Shown: positions 47,017 to 57,862, counted from the stretch's first letter. The stretch is DNA of 64,000 bases from Providencia alcalifaciens (GCF_915403165.1 NZ_OU659204.1:3410001-3474000); one strand, 5' to 3'. Made by a program: numbers and translations. Notes: generated by a model not told the origin, from the sequence alone.

Positions 47017-48112
47017 CCAGAACTACCTCCCAGCTTTCAACCCAAGTCACAGCAACTTTTTGGTTAAGGGAGTGGTCGACATCAGGGTCATCTTCATTGA
47101 AAAATTCGCTGACCATAATAATTTTGCCATCTTCCATCTCAACCACTGAGTCTAACGTCATGCCTTTATAGTTACGTTCTCGCACGTAACCTATCAACCC
47201 AGGGTGATTATCGGCGTCATTGACTTCTTCAACGCGTAAATCTTCAGGGCGCAATAAGACGTTTAAATGCTGGCCTTCTGTCACCGATAAATCGGTAAAA
47301 ATATCGCATTCATGGCCTTCGACGTTGGCACGAATACGTTGTTCATCAATACGATGCAGTACTTTTGCATCAAAAATATTGATTTCACCGATAAATTGGG
47401 CAACAAACAGATTTTTTGGCTCTTCGTAAATTTCACGCGGCGTACCATCTTGCTCAATTTTGCCTTCACGCATCACAATGATCCGGTCAGACATGGCCAG
47501 CGCTTCTTCTTGGTCATGAGTCACAAAAATAAACGTAATCCCTAGCTTGCGCTGTAAGGCTTTCAGCTCATTTTGCATCTGTTTACGCAGCTTATAATCC
47601 AGCGCAGATAAAGACTCATCCAATAGCAGAACTTTGGGACGATTGACAACTGCACGCGCAATTGCCACGCGTTGTTGTTGACCACCCGAAAGTTGGTTCG
47701 GCATACGCTCTGCAAAATCCGCCAATTGCACCATATGCAAGGCTTGCTCCACCCGTTTTTGAATGTCCGCTTTTGGTGTTTTTTGCATGCGCAAACCAAA
47801 TGCCACATTTTCAAATACGGTCATGTGTGGGAATAATGCATAGCTTTGGAAAACAGTATTCACGAAACGTTGTTCCGCAGGAATATCTGTAATGTCCTGA
47901 CCATCAAGAATAATTTGACCATCATCCACATCTTCTAATCCAGCAATCAGACGTAAAACCGTCGTTTTACCACAACCAGAAGGCCCTAAAATGGTGAGGA
48001 ACTCCCCATTTCGGATAGTGAGGTCAAGCTCAGAAATAATTTGTTTGCCATCAAAACCTTTATTTAAAGATTTTAATTCGACGAGTGGTGTGAGAGAAGT
48101 TGTCTCAGTCAT
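47003..48112 (-). CDS. potA: spermidine/putrescine ABC transporter ATPase
   Basis: 369 residues. Walker A is GPSGCGKTT, the signature [10 protein letters not shown] and Walker [13 protein letters not shown]. The DES variant in place of the usual DEP is also normal for PotA. The C-terminal regulatory domain (about 240-369) is present. First gene of potABCD; the promoter must lie in the AT-rich 48113-48925 gap. Confidence 0.95.
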   Translation of the reverse strand: MTETTSLTPLVELKSLNKGFDGKQIISELDLTIRNGEFLTILGPSGCGKTTVLRLIAGLEDVDDGQIILDGQDITDIPAEQRFVNTVFQSYALFPHMTVFENVAFGLRMQKTPKADIQKRVEQALHMVQLADFAERMPNQLSGGQQQRVAIARAVVNRPKVLLLDESLSALDYKLRKQMQNELKALQRKLGITFIFVTHDQEEALAMSDRIIVMREGKIEQDGTPREIYEEPKNLFVAQFIGEINIFDAKVLHRIDEQRIRANVEGHECDIFTDLSVTEGQHLNVLLRPEDLRVEEVNDADNHPGLIGYVRERNYKGMTLDSVVEMEDGKIIMVSEFFNEDDPDVDHSLNQKVAVTWVESWEVVLDDHS

Positions 48113-48925
48113 TTATAATACACTCTATCCCTAGGAATAATGCAGATAGAACCGCCACCGTTAAAGACTGTTAAGCCCCCAGGAGAACCCCAGCAAAGCC
48201 CAAAACCAGTAGCGCCATTTTTAATAAAACAATAAGGCCAGCATAATAAACACTGTTAATGAAAATTGAAAGCCATTTTCAACACTTTGTTTGCCTTTCA
48301 CTATGAATTTAAAACAAATAAAAGCGATTTATGATAAAAATAAGTGACATAGCCATATTTTTCATAGCATTGTGCTTATCTATCATTTTTCATGATAGAA
48401 CAAAAAATAAAAGAAACATTAAAAGATAATTAAATTCAATATGTTAAATAAAAATCAAACCAAGCTATCGATTAAGATAACTTGTTAAAGTAAAAATAAA
48501 AATTCATTTTTATTTTATTTTCACTCTGTATTTTTCATTATCTCCAGAATGCGAACCAACCATAAATGATTAATTAATCTGCTAACCAATTAGGATATTT
48601 ATGGAAAAATTGAATGCATAAAATCTAAATTAACTGCTCCGCGATAACATGAATAACAAATAGTTAAACCCAACACCCATAATTAATTTATGTGATTAGC
48701 TTCATACTTTGAATTTGAATATTAGTTTCTTGGCAAAGTTTAACCAAAGTCATATTTTCTTTTACATCCCTTTGAATATAATGGGTAATTATTCTAATTG
48801 CATTCAGACTATTATCCCTATAAACGATTATCCCGCCTGATAAAACAAGCGGCATTTAGAATAAAAAGCCTATAAATAATTTATTTCTTATATTTTCCGC
48901 TGAAATTAATATGTGAGTGAGCAAA
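48113..48925. other. long AT-rich divergent intergenic region (potA / fumarase)
   Basis: About 810 bp without a supported gene. It should contain the potA and fumarase promoters. It is very AT-rich between about 48280 and 48900. No confident FNR, ArcA or CRP site, small RNA or short gene was recognised. Confidence 0.5.
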
Positions 48926-50572
48926 ATGGCTAATAAAGAGTTTTTTTACCAAGAACTTTATCCGTTATCTGAGGATAAAACCGAATATTACCAAGTCTCT
49001 GATAAATATGTTTCTGTAGAGCAATTTGCTGGGAAGCAAATGTTAAAAATTGAGCCAGAGGCTTTAACTTTTCTTGCTGAACATGCAATTTATGAATCCC
49101 AGTTCTTTTTAAGACCTGCCCACCAAAAACAAGTGGCGGCTATCTTGCAAGATCCTGAAGCGAGCGAGAATGACAAGTATGTCGCCCTACAATTACTGCG
49201 TAACGCCGAGATTTCTGCGAAAGGTATTCTGCCAAACTGTCAGGATACGGGAACTGTTGCCGTAGTCGGGAAAAAAGGCCAACAAGTTTGGACTGGCAGT
49301 GATGACGAAGAATACCTCTCTCGAGGCATTTATAACGTTTTCCAACACGAAAACCTGCGTTTTTCGCAAAATGCCCCGCTGGATATGTTCAACGAAGTCA
49401 ATACAGGTACGAACTTACCAGCGCAATTTGACATTTTTGCCACCACAGGTGATGAATACCATTTCTTGTTTGTTAACAAAGGCGGCGGCTCTGCAAATAA
49501 ATCTGCCCTTTATCAAGAAACTAAAGCAACGCTGACCCCGGCTAAGTTGAAAAACTTCTTAATTGAGAAAATGAGAAACTTAGGGACAACCGCTTGCCCA
49601 CCTTATCATATCGCATTCGTTATCGGCGGTACTTCTGCAGAAACCACGCTGAAAACAGCCAAACTGGCTTCAGCAAAATACTATGACAACCTGCCAACGA
49701 CAGGTAATGAGTATGGCCGTGCGTTCCGTGATATTGAGCTAGAAAATGAGTTATTAGAAGCATCACGCCATCTCGGCTTTGGTGCGCAATTTGGCGGCAA
49801 ATACTTTGCCCACGATGTGCGTGTTATTCGCTTGCCTCGCCATGGTGCTTCTTGCCCGATCGGTTTAGCCATTTCTTGCTCTGCTGACCGCAATATCAAA
49901 GCAAAAATCACCAAGGACGGATTGTGGTTGGAGAAAATGGAACATAATCCAGCGCAATATATTCCTGAATCGATGCGTCATCAGACAGAAGGGAACGTGG
50001 TTCATATCGACCTCAACCGCCCAATGAAAGATATTTTGGCCGAGTTGAGTAAACACCCTGTGTCGACCCGTGTATCCCTCAGTGGTCCACTGATCATCGC
50101 TCGCGATATCGCCCATACCAAGCTCAAAGAGCGCTTAGATAATGGTGAAGAGCTACCACAGTACTTTAAAGATCATATGGTCTATTACGCAGGCCCTGCG
50201 AAAAAACCTGAAGATATGGTATCGGGTTCTTTAGGCCCAACGACCGGAAACCGTATGGACCCATACGTTGATCTATTCCAATCCCACGGCGCTAGCATGT
50301 TGATGTTAGCAAAAGGCAACCGAACTCAAGCCGTGACCGATGCGTGTAAAAAACACGGCGGTTTTTATCTTGGTAGCATTGGTGGCTCCGCAGCAATTTT
50401 GGCGCAAGAATTTGTGAAAAGCTTAAATTGCCTCGAATACCCAGAGTTAGGTATGGAAGCCGTATGGAAAATGGAAGTAGAAGGGTTGCCGGCCTTTATT
50501 CTGGTCGATGACAAAGGCAATAACTTCTTTGATATTGTGCAAAAAGAAGCCTGCAATAAATGTGTTAAATAA
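48926..50572 (+). CDS. fumA: class I fumarate hydratase (4Fe-4S)
   Basis: 548 residues from ATG 48926, which aligns with the FumA/FumB N-terminus (MxNKxFxYQ); a GTG three codons upstream is less likely. Cluster-binding Cys lie in [25 protein letters not shown] and near the middle (TTACPPYH). It interconverts fumarate and L-malate in the TCA cycle or in anaerobic fumarate respiration. FumA and FumB cannot be separated from one sequence, so the symbol is provisional. Followed by a strong terminator. Confidence 0.93.
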   Translation: MANKEFFYQELYPLSEDKTEYYQVSDKYVSVEQFAGKQMLKIEPEALTFLAEHAIYESQFFLRPAHQKQVAAILQDPEASENDKYVALQLLRNAEISAKGILPNCQDTGTVAVVGKKGQQVWTGSDDEEYLSRGIYNVFQHENLRFSQNAPLDMFNEVNTGTNLPAQFDIFATTGDEYHFLFVNKGGGSANKSALYQETKATLTPAKLKNFLIEKMRNLGTTACPPYHIAFVIGGTSAETTLKTAKLASAKYYDNLPTTGNEYGRAFRDIELENELLEASRHLGFGAQFGGKYFAHDVRVIRLPRHGASCPIGLAISCSADRNIKAKITKDGLWLEKMEHNPAQYIPESMRHQTEGNVVHIDLNRPMKDILAELSKHPVSTRVSLSGPLIIARDIAHTKLKERLDNGEELPQYFKDHMVYYAGPAKKPEDMVSGSLGPTTGNRMDPYVDLFQSHGASMLMLAKGNRTQAVTDACKKHGGFYLGSIGGSAAILAQEFVKSLNCLEYPELGMEAVWKMEVEGLPAFILVDDKGNNFFDIVQKEACNKCVK

Positions 50573-50600
50573 TCACCTAGTGCAATAAATCTTCCCCATC

Positions 50601-50638
50601 ATTGCCTACTTTACTCACATTAAAGTAGGCAATTTTTT
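50601..50638 (+). terminator. rho-independent terminator of the fumarase gene
   Basis: Perfect 13-bp stem ATTGCCTACTTTA / TAAAGTAGGCAAT with a 7-nt loop, followed by TTTTTT. Confidence 0.93.
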
Positions 50639-50656
50639 GTTTAACGCTTTTTATCT

Positions 50657-51787
50657 TCAGTCATTATGCACGGGTAATTGATGAGTTACACAGTGTATCC
50701 CACCACCACCCGCTGCGATGACATCAATATTTAGCATGATAATGTCTCGGTCTGGGTATAGCATTTTAAGGAGCTGCTTCGCATCATGATCCGCCTGCTT
50801 GTCCCCAAATTCAGGCGCAATAACGGCACCATTGATGACAAAGTAATTAATGTAACCCGCGGCAAAATCAGGGTTATGTTGGCTAAAACGAGTTTGGCGC
50901 AGAGTACTAGGTGGCGACACCGTATAAATTTTCAGTTTTCGTCCGTCAGCATCCGTCGCATTTTCTAAAATGTCCATATGCTTGCGCGTGACTTCATAAT
51001 CAAAGGAGTCCGAATCATTATCGAGATTGATCAAAACAACCCCTGGTTTCACAAAACGCGCGTAGAAATCGACATGTGCATCCGTTATATCTTTTCCTTT
51101 AATGCCAGGCAACCAGATGATTTTACGTAATCCTAATGCTTTTTTTAGCTCTTCCTCTATTTTATCTCGAGTTAAATTAGGGTTGCGATTATCATTTACC
51201 CAACTACTTTCCGTCATCATCCCAGTTCCATGACCATCAACCTCAATCCCGCCACCCTCTCCAGTTAAGCGACTGATTAATGGGGTCATCACGCCAAAAT
51301 GCTGCGCTTGAAATTTTGCCAATTGGGCATCGTTATCATGTTGCTGCTTATTGCCCCAACCATTGAAATTAAAATCAACGGCATTGAGCTCCCCTTTGGG
51401 ATTAACCACAAAATTAGCTCCGATATCACGCATCCATATATCATCGAGCTCTGTCGTGATAAAACGCGTATTTTGGCTACCACACATTTCCTCAGCTAAC
51501 TGACGCTCATTTTCTCGACAAAAAACCACCACTTGCTGGTAATTAGCAATCGCTCTGGCAATGCTCCCTAATGTTATTTGCACATCTGTAGTGAATTTTC
51601 CCCAAATGGCTTTTTGGGCACCGAAGGCAATGAAAGCACACTGCTGTAATTCCCCTTCATCTGGCATCATTCCCTGTTTTTCACTCCGCGTATTTCCTAT
51701 TGCAACCGGTGATATGCCAAAAGAGACTGCAACGCCTATGGCACTAATGACTGAGGTTTGTCGGATAAACTGACGACGAGTCGGCAT
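50657..51787 (-). CDS. Tat-exported agmatine deiminase / peptidyl-arginine deiminase family protein
   Basis: 376 residues from the ATG of MPTRRQFIRQ, preceded by AAGGAACC. The twin-arginine motif TRRQFIRQ plus a hydrophobic stretch (about 12-32) indicates Tat export. The body is a PAD-fold guanidine deiminase: DDIWMRDIGANFVV, EGGGIEVDG, DITDAHVDFYARF and the catalytic Cys in GGGGIHCVTHQ near the C-terminus. Cytosolic AguA turns agmatine into N-carbamoylputrescine; a periplasmic version beside a polyamine importer is notable. It diverges from a LysR regulator, its likely controller. The substrate (agmatine versus peptidyl-arginine) is not settled. Confidence 0.85.
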   Translation of the reverse strand: MPTRRQFIRQTSVISAIGVAVSFGISPVAIGNTRSEKQGMMPDEGELQQCAFIAFGAQKAIWGKFTTDVQITLGSIARAIANYQQVVVFCRENERQLAEEMCGSQNTRFITTELDDIWMRDIGANFVVNPKGELNAVDFNFNGWGNKQQHDNDAQLAKFQAQHFGVMTPLISRLTGEGGGIEVDGHGTGMMTESSWVNDNRNPNLTRDKIEEELKKALGLRKIIWLPGIKGKDITDAHVDFYARFVKPGVVLINLDNDSDSFDYEVTRKHMDILENATDADGRKLKIYTVSPPSTLRQTRFSQHNPDFAAGYINYFVINGAVIAPEFGDKQADHDAKQLLKMLYPDRDIIMLNIDVIAAGGGGIHCVTHQLPVHND

Positions 51788-51905
51788 ACTGGGTTCCTTA
51801 ATTCTCATTATGATAAGTAATACTATTCAGTGATTTTCAATACACCTATCTTAATTCCCTTGATAGCCATAAAACTAACGATATAATTAGCGCACAACTG
51901 ATTAG

Positions 51906-52790
51906 ATGAGCTTATCAAGCATGCTAAAATATTGGCCACCATTAAATGCATTACGCGGGTTTGAAGCGGCCGCCCGATTGGGAAGTTTCCATCAAGCTGC
52001 AGCGCAATTGCATGTCACACAATCTGCAATTAGTCAGCAAATTCGTAGTTTAGAAAGCCAGCTCGGGCAGCCACTATTTATTCGACAAGGACGCAGTGTC
52101 ACGCTCACGGATGCCGGACAGGATTTTTACAATAGCGTTCAGGATACATTGAAACAATTAGCGATTGGCGTTCGCCGGCTCGATCAGTATCGAAAATCTA
52201 ACCAACTTATTGTGAACACAACGCCTGCATTTGCTCGTCACTGGCTATTACCTCGACTAGGACAGTTTCAACAACGATACCCTGACATTGATATTTGGTT
52301 ATTCACTACCTATGACGTACCAAATATGGAAATGGAAACCATTGATATCACGATCCGTGATGACCTAGCCATACAAAATGAATGTACTTTTGAAGTGTTA
52401 TATCAAGATAGTCTCTACCCAGCTTGCCACCCTAGCCTACTTGGTGCTAAATCGCCTTTAACACTACACGGCGAGCGAGAGATGGATTGGAATAACTGGA
52501 TTATTGGCGGTGGTGAACCGGTTGGACAATCACAAAGAGGGGTTAATTTTTCAGACCCTAGCCTGTTATTAGATGCAGTTAGCCAAGGATTGGGGATCGG
52601 ATTAGTCAGCCAATTACTCGCTGCACACGCTCTAAATTCAGGGCAATTAATTCCACTCACAGAGCAGCGCGTAACAGGCGCTAAATGGGCATGGTTAATT
52701 CATAAAGACGCTGAACACAACCCGTTAACACAATATTTCCGCCAATGGTTAACAGCCGAAATGGCAACATGTTCAGCGCAAAGCGAATAA
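51906..52790 (+). CDS. LysR-family regulator, GcvA-like
   Basis: 294 residues. The N-terminal helix-turn-helix (LNALRGFEAAARLGSFHQAAAQLHVTQSAISQQIRSLE) is very close to the GcvA subgroup. The C-terminal periplasmic-binding-like effector domain spans about 95-290. It diverges from the Tat-exported deiminase gene across a 118-bp gap, the classic arrangement for LysR autoregulation and control of the neighbour. The effector is unknown, possibly agmatine or a product. Confidence 0.9.
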   Translation: MSLSSMLKYWPPLNALRGFEAAARLGSFHQAAAQLHVTQSAISQQIRSLESQLGQPLFIRQGRSVTLTDAGQDFYNSVQDTLKQLAIGVRRLDQYRKSNQLIVNTTPAFARHWLLPRLGQFQQRYPDIDIWLFTTYDVPNMEMETIDITIRDDLAIQNECTFEVLYQDSLYPACHPSLLGAKSPLTLHGEREMDWNNWIIGGGEPVGQSQRGVNFSDPSLLLDAVSQGLGIGLVSQLLAAHALNSGQLIPLTEQRVTGAKWAWLIHKDAEHNPLTQYFRQWLTAEMATCSAQSE

Positions 52791-52791
52791 A

Positions 52792-52830
52792 ACCTTGGGC
52801 CTTTTGCATACTGCGCCCAAGGTCTTTTCA
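52792..52830. terminator. bidirectional hairpin terminator
   Basis: Perfect 9-bp stem ACCTTGGGC / GCCCAAGGT with a 14-nt loop, followed by CTTTTC, between the convergent LysR and deacetylase genes. Confidence 0.75.
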
Positions 52831-52832
52831 AT

Positions 52833-54185
52833 TTATTTATCAACGACAACGTTCTTATTCACCACATCCTGCTCGCTATTGCCTACCATCAACGCAAATT
52901 TGCTAATCGGGTCAGTGCTGTAAGCGTACAGGCGTTTTAGTGCATAAGGATTATCACCGAGCTTTACCTTACCTTGGATGGTGGACACCGCAATATGTAA
53001 GCCCGCTTCTTTTGCCGCATTAATCGCCGTTTGGTTATAGGCACCGAATGGGTAGGCCAAATAACGCTGGTCTCTTTCGAATTTTGCCAAAACTTTCATT
53101 GAACGTTTAAAATCCAGCATAATTGTATGCTCTTTACGGCTAAAGATAATTGGGTTATTTCGGTTATCTAAGCGATGTAAAAAGTGCGTATGGGATTGAA
53201 TATTGAAAACATCTTGGCTCTCTTTAATTTCCTGCTTACTCATAAATTGCAGAGAATCTGGATCCCATTTTTGTGGCTGAGTTTTGATGCGCGAAGAGAT
53301 GACAAATAGCGTCGCCTGTTGCTGGTTATCTCTTAAAATAGGCAATGCATAGCGATAAACGGATTTAAGCCCGTCATCAAACGTGAGTACCACGGCACGC
53401 CCTGGTAAATTCGTATTCTTATTTAAATAACCTTCCACATCTTCGAGTGATAATGTTTGATACCCCATCTCTTTGAGGTAATTCATTTGCTCACGAAAAG
53501 CATCAACCGAGGTTGTCGTCGAAGTATGACGAAAGTTTTTATTTTCACTGTCTTCGAGAATATGGTGATAAGTAAAAATAGGGATGCCTTTATCAATCGC
53601 CACATCATCTAAACGAACATAACCCAGACGATCCCCGAGACGAATGGTTAGCCATGAGGTTTTGTCCCCATCTTCATCAGTTTTGATCATCCGAGCCAAT
53701 ACTGGATAGCGTAAATTTTCCCATAAGGAGGCGATTTGCCGAGAATCTTCATCAGTTGCACTGAATACCGGCGTTTTTTGGCTCGTAATCAAATAATCAT
53801 AAACCGGGTTTTTAAGATCGTTTAAACGGTCATCTTCAGGGACATATCGAGGCTTCTTTTTGGATATCTGAGTGCTTTTAACATAAGCGAAATCATTACC
53901 AAACTGTAGGGCATTATAGTCACCATTTGGACTATAGGCGTAAAAGCCATTGTCTGGATTAATCTCTCCAACAATACGCATTTGACCGCCTACAATAGCA
54001 AAGATGTTTTCTGGCGCTTTTGTCTGAATCAATTTAGGAGGCACATCCACCAGCTCCCAATTGTCAAGATTGATAGCTTTTGAACCGCTGATAATTAAAT
54101 TATTACTTTTTATATCCGCAGCATGTGAAACAGAAAAAAGATTAACGAAAAAGGTCAAAAATAGAAAAAGTACTCGATTAGACAT
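52833..54185 (-). CDS. exported polysaccharide deacetylase (NodB-fold)
   Basis: 450 residues from the ATG preceded by GGAAAGG; an upstream in-frame start at 54209 lacks support. The signal peptide is cleaved near VSHAADIKS. Residues about 25-195 look like an SH3b-type wall- or surface-binding region, ending LGDRLGYVRLDD. The NodB deacetylase domain (about 200-430) has YHHILE, VVLTFDDGLKSVY with the metal-binding Asp pair, QSHTHFLH and YLAYPFGAYNQTA. It resembles PgaB-like N-deacetylases. It likely modifies a cell-surface or periplasmic glycan. It is monocistronic, with no glycan synthesis genes nearby. Confidence 0.85.
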   Translation of the reverse strand: MSNRVLFLFLTFFVNLFSVSHAADIKSNNLIISGSKAINLDNWELVDVPPKLIQTKAPENIFAIVGGQMRIVGEINPDNGFYAYSPNGDYNALQFGNDFAYVKSTQISKKKPRYVPEDDRLNDLKNPVYDYLITSQKTPVFSATDEDSRQIASLWENLRYPVLARMIKTDEDGDKTSWLTIRLGDRLGYVRLDDVAIDKGIPIFTYHHILEDSENKNFRHTSTTTSVDAFREQMNYLKEMGYQTLSLEDVEGYLNKNTNLPGRAVVLTFDDGLKSVYRYALPILRDNQQQATLFVISSRIKTQPQKWDPDSLQFMSKQEIKESQDVFNIQSHTHFLHRLDNRNNPIIFSRKEHTIMLDFKRSMKVLAKFERDQRYLAYPFGAYNQTAINAAKEAGLHIAVSTIQGKVKLGDNPYALKRLYAYSTDPISKFALMVGNSEQDVVNKNVVVDK

Positions 54186-54457
54186 GTCCTTTCCACTCAG
54201 TATCACCAATACACCGCGCCAGTTTAAACCGACTTACAATTTAACCCTATACCCTGATAAAAATATTTTTGCATGGCAAAGCCACGATAATATTTCCGTG
54301 GCTGTTGTTATAGATAATTTGTATAAGGTAACTGTATATGGCATTCAATGAACACTGAGCGAGTTAAAACCTTTCAATTAAATGAAAAATCAATTTATCA
54401 AATTATTAACAATAAAATAAATAGTCTTAAAATAACGTATTTAAAAAGAAATAAACT

Positions 54458-55156
54458 CTACTTTTGTCCGTAATACGCATTTTTTCCATGTTTACGTAAA
54501 TAATGCTTATCCAGTAATACTTTCTGCATATCATCAATTTGAGGTGTCAATTGACGCGTAAATAAATTCATATAAGCAATCTCTTCCAACACCACTGCAT
54601 TGTGTACCGCATTGTGAGCATCTTTGCCCCAAGCGAAAGGACCGTGGCTATGGACTAATACCGCAGGAATATCCTTTGCAGAAATTCCGAGCTGTTTAAA
54701 TGTTTCAATAATCACATGCCCAGTTTCTCTCTCATATTCACCCGCAATCTCGCTTTCTGTCATTTTACGGGTACAAGGTATTTCACCATAAAAATAATCG
54801 GCATGTGTGGTCCCTAATGCGCTTAGCGGTAAGCCAGCTTGTGCCCAAATGGTTGCATGGCGCGAATGAGTATGAACAATACCCCCAATCTCAGGAAAGG
54901 CTTGATATAGCGCTAAGTGAGTGTCGGTGTCTGAAGAAGGCTTATATTTTCCTTCGATGACTTCACCGGTAGTTAATGAAACGACCACCATGTCATCCGC
55001 TTTCATGGTTTCATAATCCACCCCTGAAGGTTTAATCACCATCAAACCGGCGTCTCGGTCAACCCCACTCACATTACCCCACGTAAACGTCACTAGCTTA
55101 TGTTTAGGTAACTCAAGATTCGCCTCAAATACTTGCTGTTTTAATGTCTCCAGCAT
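54458..55156 (-). CDS. sgbE: L-ribulose-5-phosphate 4-epimerase (SgbE/UlaF/AraD-type)
   Basis: 232 residues, class II aldolase fold. Key blocks: [32 protein letters not shown] with the zinc His pair, [16 protein letters not shown], and [10 protein letters not shown] with the third His. The C-terminus [17 protein letters not shown] is typical. It converts L-ribulose-5-P to D-xylulose-5-P, completing the pathway with the 3-epimerase and kinase encoded at 61415-63764. It is transcribed away from the DeoR-type regulator, so the 55157-55675 gap is probably a shared control region. Confidence 0.93.
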   Translation of the reverse strand: MLETLKQQVFEANLELPKHKLVTFTWGNVSGVDRDAGLMVIKPSGVDYETMKADDMVVVSLTTGEVIEGKYKPSSDTDTHLALYQAFPEIGGIVHTHSRHATIWAQAGLPLSALGTTHADYFYGEIPCTRKMTESEIAGEYERETGHVIIETFKQLGISAKDIPAVLVHSHGPFAWGKDAHNAVHNAVVLEEIAYMNLFTRQLTPQIDDMQKVLLDKHYLRKHGKNAYYGQK

Positions 55157-55675
55157 GATTACCTCCCTAGGTGTAAAAAGATGGCGTGAATACGATATGA
55201 AAATAGCGAGTCATATCAACGACAAGGTTCTCTTTTATTCTCTATTTGCTGTCGATGAATAGACGTTGTTCTGATTATTAAGGTAAACAGATTTAGCTGA
55301 ATAAAAAAGCCCGACACTTTACAAACCATTAACAAAACAACACAAGTCAGTCAAACTCGGTCATAACCGGACTAATTCAAACAAAAATACGCCTAGAAAA
55401 AATGCCCGAATATGTGAAAGTTGATTAATACCTCATCTGGTTTCTGACTGTATACCGCCATATTTAGTGATCTAATTAACGATAAAAATGAAAGATAAAA
55501 TATTTGTTTCATACAAACGTGACGAACAACTCTATAAATAGCTTTGTTTGTTTCTATCCGTTATTACATGAGTCGAATCACGACAAAAAAAATTCAGCAC
55601 TGGCAGACTATTTATCGTGGAAAGAATGTTTATCGCGGAAAGAATAGATGCCATGGGCTGAATAGGAGTTTTGAG
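55157..55675. promoter_or_regulatory. divergent control region of the pentose locus
   Basis: About 520 bp between the 4-epimerase and DeoR-type genes. It carries the inverted element TTTGT-TTCAT-ACAAA at 55503-55517 and an 18-bp tandem repeat at 55611-55646. No gene is supported: the open frame extending upstream of the DeoR start lacks a ribosome site. Confidence 0.55.
55611..55646. repeat. 18-bp tandem repeat before the DeoR-type regulator
   Basis: Two adjacent copies, TTTATCGTGGAAAGAATG and TTTATCGCGGAAAGAATA, with 2 differences, 30 bp before the regulator start. A candidate operator for autoregulation. Confidence 0.6.
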
Positions 55676-56488
55676 ATGCTACAAGCTGAACGCCACCGAT
55701 TAATTTGCTCCCATGTTTCTCAACATGGTTCAGCGTTAGTGCGCGATTTAGCCCAGCTTTGTCACGTTTCTCAAGAAACTATTCGCCGAGATTTAACGGT
55801 ATTAGAACGTGAAAAACGTTTAATTCGTAGTTTTGGCGGTGCGGTTGCCACTGAGCAGGATGAAAGCCCGGTACTGAATGTGATGCCCTCTTCGGTCAAA
55901 CTCAGTCAAATGGTCGATGGTGCAGAATCCTTTCGTAAAAGAACGGAAGAGAACCCAGATGCGAAAATGAAAATCGCCAAAGCAGCGTTGAAGTTTATTC
56001 AGCCAGGTGACTGCATCATGATGGATAACAGCAGCACATGCTGGTTTCTAGCAAGACAAATACCCGATATCGATATTACGGTGGTCACCAACTCCGTCAA
56101 AATCATTCAAGCATTAGCATGTCGAGATCGTGTTCGCGTCATTGGTATTGGTGGAGAATATTCAGAACGCCATGATGATTTTCATGGTCCCATTTCTGAA
56201 AGTATTATCCGTAGCTTTCAAATTAAAACGTTATTTTTATCATGCCAAGGATTCAATATTGAAACTGGCGTTCGAGATGGCAGTGAAGTTAATGCCAAAT
56301 TAAAAAATATTATGATTCAGGTTTCCGAGAATTGTGTGTTATTAGCGGATAACAATAAATTAGATCAATACGCTTTTAGCCAGGTTTGTACCTTAAATGA
56401 TATTAACGTGTTAATTACCAATAAACTTAATGATAAAAATTTCAAGCAAGTATTTCCAAAATTAAACATTATTGAGTGTGATAAATAG
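55676..56488 (+). CDS. DeoR-family sugar-operon regulator
   Basis: 270 residues from the ATG 7 nt after AGGAG; the open frame continues upstream but has no better start. The DeoR helix-turn-helix is at about 5-58 (ALVRDLAQLCHVSQETIRRDLTVLE, then GGAV). A DeoRC effector domain, which binds phosphosugars, covers about 95-255. It is followed after 233 bp by the sugar ABC importer and diverges from the 4-epimerase. It is likely a repressor relieved by a pentose-phosphate intermediate. Confidence 0.9.
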   Translation: MLQAERHRLICSHVSQHGSALVRDLAQLCHVSQETIRRDLTVLEREKRLIRSFGGAVATEQDESPVLNVMPSSVKLSQMVDGAESFRKRTEENPDAKMKIAKAALKFIQPGDCIMMDNSSTCWFLARQIPDIDITVVTNSVKIIQALACRDRVRVIGIGGEYSERHDDFHGPISESIIRSFQIKTLFLSCQGFNIETGVRDGSEVNAKLKNIMIQVSENCVLLADNNKLDQYAFSQVCTLNDINVLITNKLNDKNFKQVFPKLNIIECDK

Positions 56489-56721
56489 TATTCAGTGTAA
56501 TAAATAGTATTTATATCGATGATAGTCCCAGCGTAACTAAGTGAGTAAATTAAGCAATTTGTTTTTATTTTAAATAATCGAATTACACCAGGCAGCAAAG
56601 AAACCTATTAATTAAATTAACGATTAATAGAAATTAATTATATCTATCCGATTAAACAAAACATTAACCCTATGTTGATGAGCATGGCTATATCTGCACA
56701 TCATCCCTGAGGAATATAACG

Positions 56722-57720
56722 ATGAATATGAAAAAATTAGTTTTACCTTGCTTAATGGGTGCCGCACTGTTTTCCAACATGGCGATGGCTGAATCACAGA
56801 AAGCACAAAAGCCATTTACCATGGGTGTCGTGGTGAAAGTGGGGGGAATTCCTTGGTTTAACGTCATGGAGCAAGGGATCACCGAAGAAGGTAAAAAACT
56901 CGGCGTGAATGCATTCCAAGTGGGTCCAACTACTGCTGACCCTGCGGAGCAAGTTCGTGCAATTGAAGATTTAATCGCGAAGAAAGTCGATGTTATCGGC
57001 GTTGTTCCTAACGATGCAAAAGTCCTTGAGCCAGTTTTAAAACGCGCTCAAGAAGCAGGTATCAAAGTGATTACTCACGAATCCCCAGATCAAAAAAATG
57101 CGGATTGGGATTTCGAATTACTGGATACCCAAAGCATGGGCGCTAACCATATGAAAGATATGGCTGCATGTATGGGTGAAGAAGGTAAATACGCCATGTT
57201 CGTGGGCAGCCTGACTGTACCACTCGTCAACGAATGGGCTGATGCGGCTATCGCTTACCAAAAAGCGCACTATCCAAAAATGCAAATGGTCGATGACCGC
57301 TTTGGTGTCGCGGAATCCGTTGATGATTCTATGCGTACCACAAACGACTTGCTATCTAAACATAAAGATCTCAAAGGTATCATGTCATTTGGTTCCCAAG
57401 GGCCTATCGGTGCGGGTCGAGCTATCGACAAACGTCGTAAAAATGCAGAAACCTGTGTCTTCGGTACATTTACACCGGGCCAAGGCATCAAATTGTTAGA
57501 AAAAGGCGCGATTGACGGCGGCTATATCTCTAACCCGAAAGTGGCTGGTCAAGTTTTCGTACAAGTCGCGACGGCAATGATGAATGGCGAAGAGATCAAA
57601 ACTGGCGTCAGCATCGGTGATATGGGTGAGATTAAAGTGAGTGGCAACACCATCCTCAGCGACAACCCAGTTAATCTGAATATTGAAAACACCAAAAAGC
57701 TGGTTGAAGTCGGTCTGTAA
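56722..57720 (+). CDS. sugar ABC transporter periplasmic binding protein
   Basis: 332 residues. Signal peptide cleaved near MAMAESQK. A periplasmic-binding fold of the RbsB/LsrB type: VKVGGIPWFNVMEQG, the QVRAIEDLIAKKVDVIGVVPND block, and VFGTFTPGQG. First gene of the importer, with AGGAAT upstream. Ligand inferred from the co-encoded enzymes as a pentose or pentulose (L-xylulose or L-lyxose), not read from the binding site. A hairpin separates it from the ATPase gene. Confidence 0.88.
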   Translation: MNMKKLVLPCLMGAALFSNMAMAESQKAQKPFTMGVVVKVGGIPWFNVMEQGITEEGKKLGVNAFQVGPTTADPAEQVRAIEDLIAKKVDVIGVVPNDAKVLEPVLKRAQEAGIKVITHESPDQKNADWDFELLDTQSMGANHMKDMAACMGEEGKYAMFVGSLTVPLVNEWADAAIAYQKAHYPKMQMVDDRFGVAESVDDSMRTTNDLLSKHKDLKGIMSFGSQGPIGAGRAIDKRRKNAETCVFGTFTPGQGIKLLEKGAIDGGYISNPKVAGQVFVQVATAMMNGEEIKTGVSIGDMGEIKVSGNTILSDNPVNLNIENTKKLVEVGL

Positions 57721-57777
57721 TTTCGCACTACATAATAAAAATACGACAACAGTATTATTTTGTTTCACATAGTTTAA

Positions 57778-57824
57778 GTGACAGCAGCACCCTATTTAGG
57801 TCTGATAGCGGTGTCTGTTGTCAC
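57778..57824 (+). promoter_or_regulatory. intercistronic hairpin after the binding-protein gene
   Basis: Imperfect inverted repeat GTGACAGCAGCACC / GGTGTCTGTTGTCAC in the 142-bp gap before the ATPase gene. It probably stabilises the binding-protein message or reduces downstream expression. Confidence 0.5.
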
Positions 57825-57862
57825 TCTGAATCTGACGACACAGTCAACACCAGGACTCCACT

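Noticed and set aside
48113..48925. Possible small RNA or short gene in the potA-fumarase gap
   Set aside because: No ribosome-site-supported frame, terminator hairpin or recognised motif.
54280..54303. Hairpin AGCCACG / CGTGGCT as a terminator of the 4-epimerase gene
   Set aside because: Short stem with 10-nt loop, no T-run and about 155 bp beyond the stop; not convincing.
55544..55675. N-terminal 44-residue extension of the DeoR-type regulator
   Set aside because: Overlaps the 18-bp tandem repeat and lacks a ribosome site; ATG 55676 has AGGAG.
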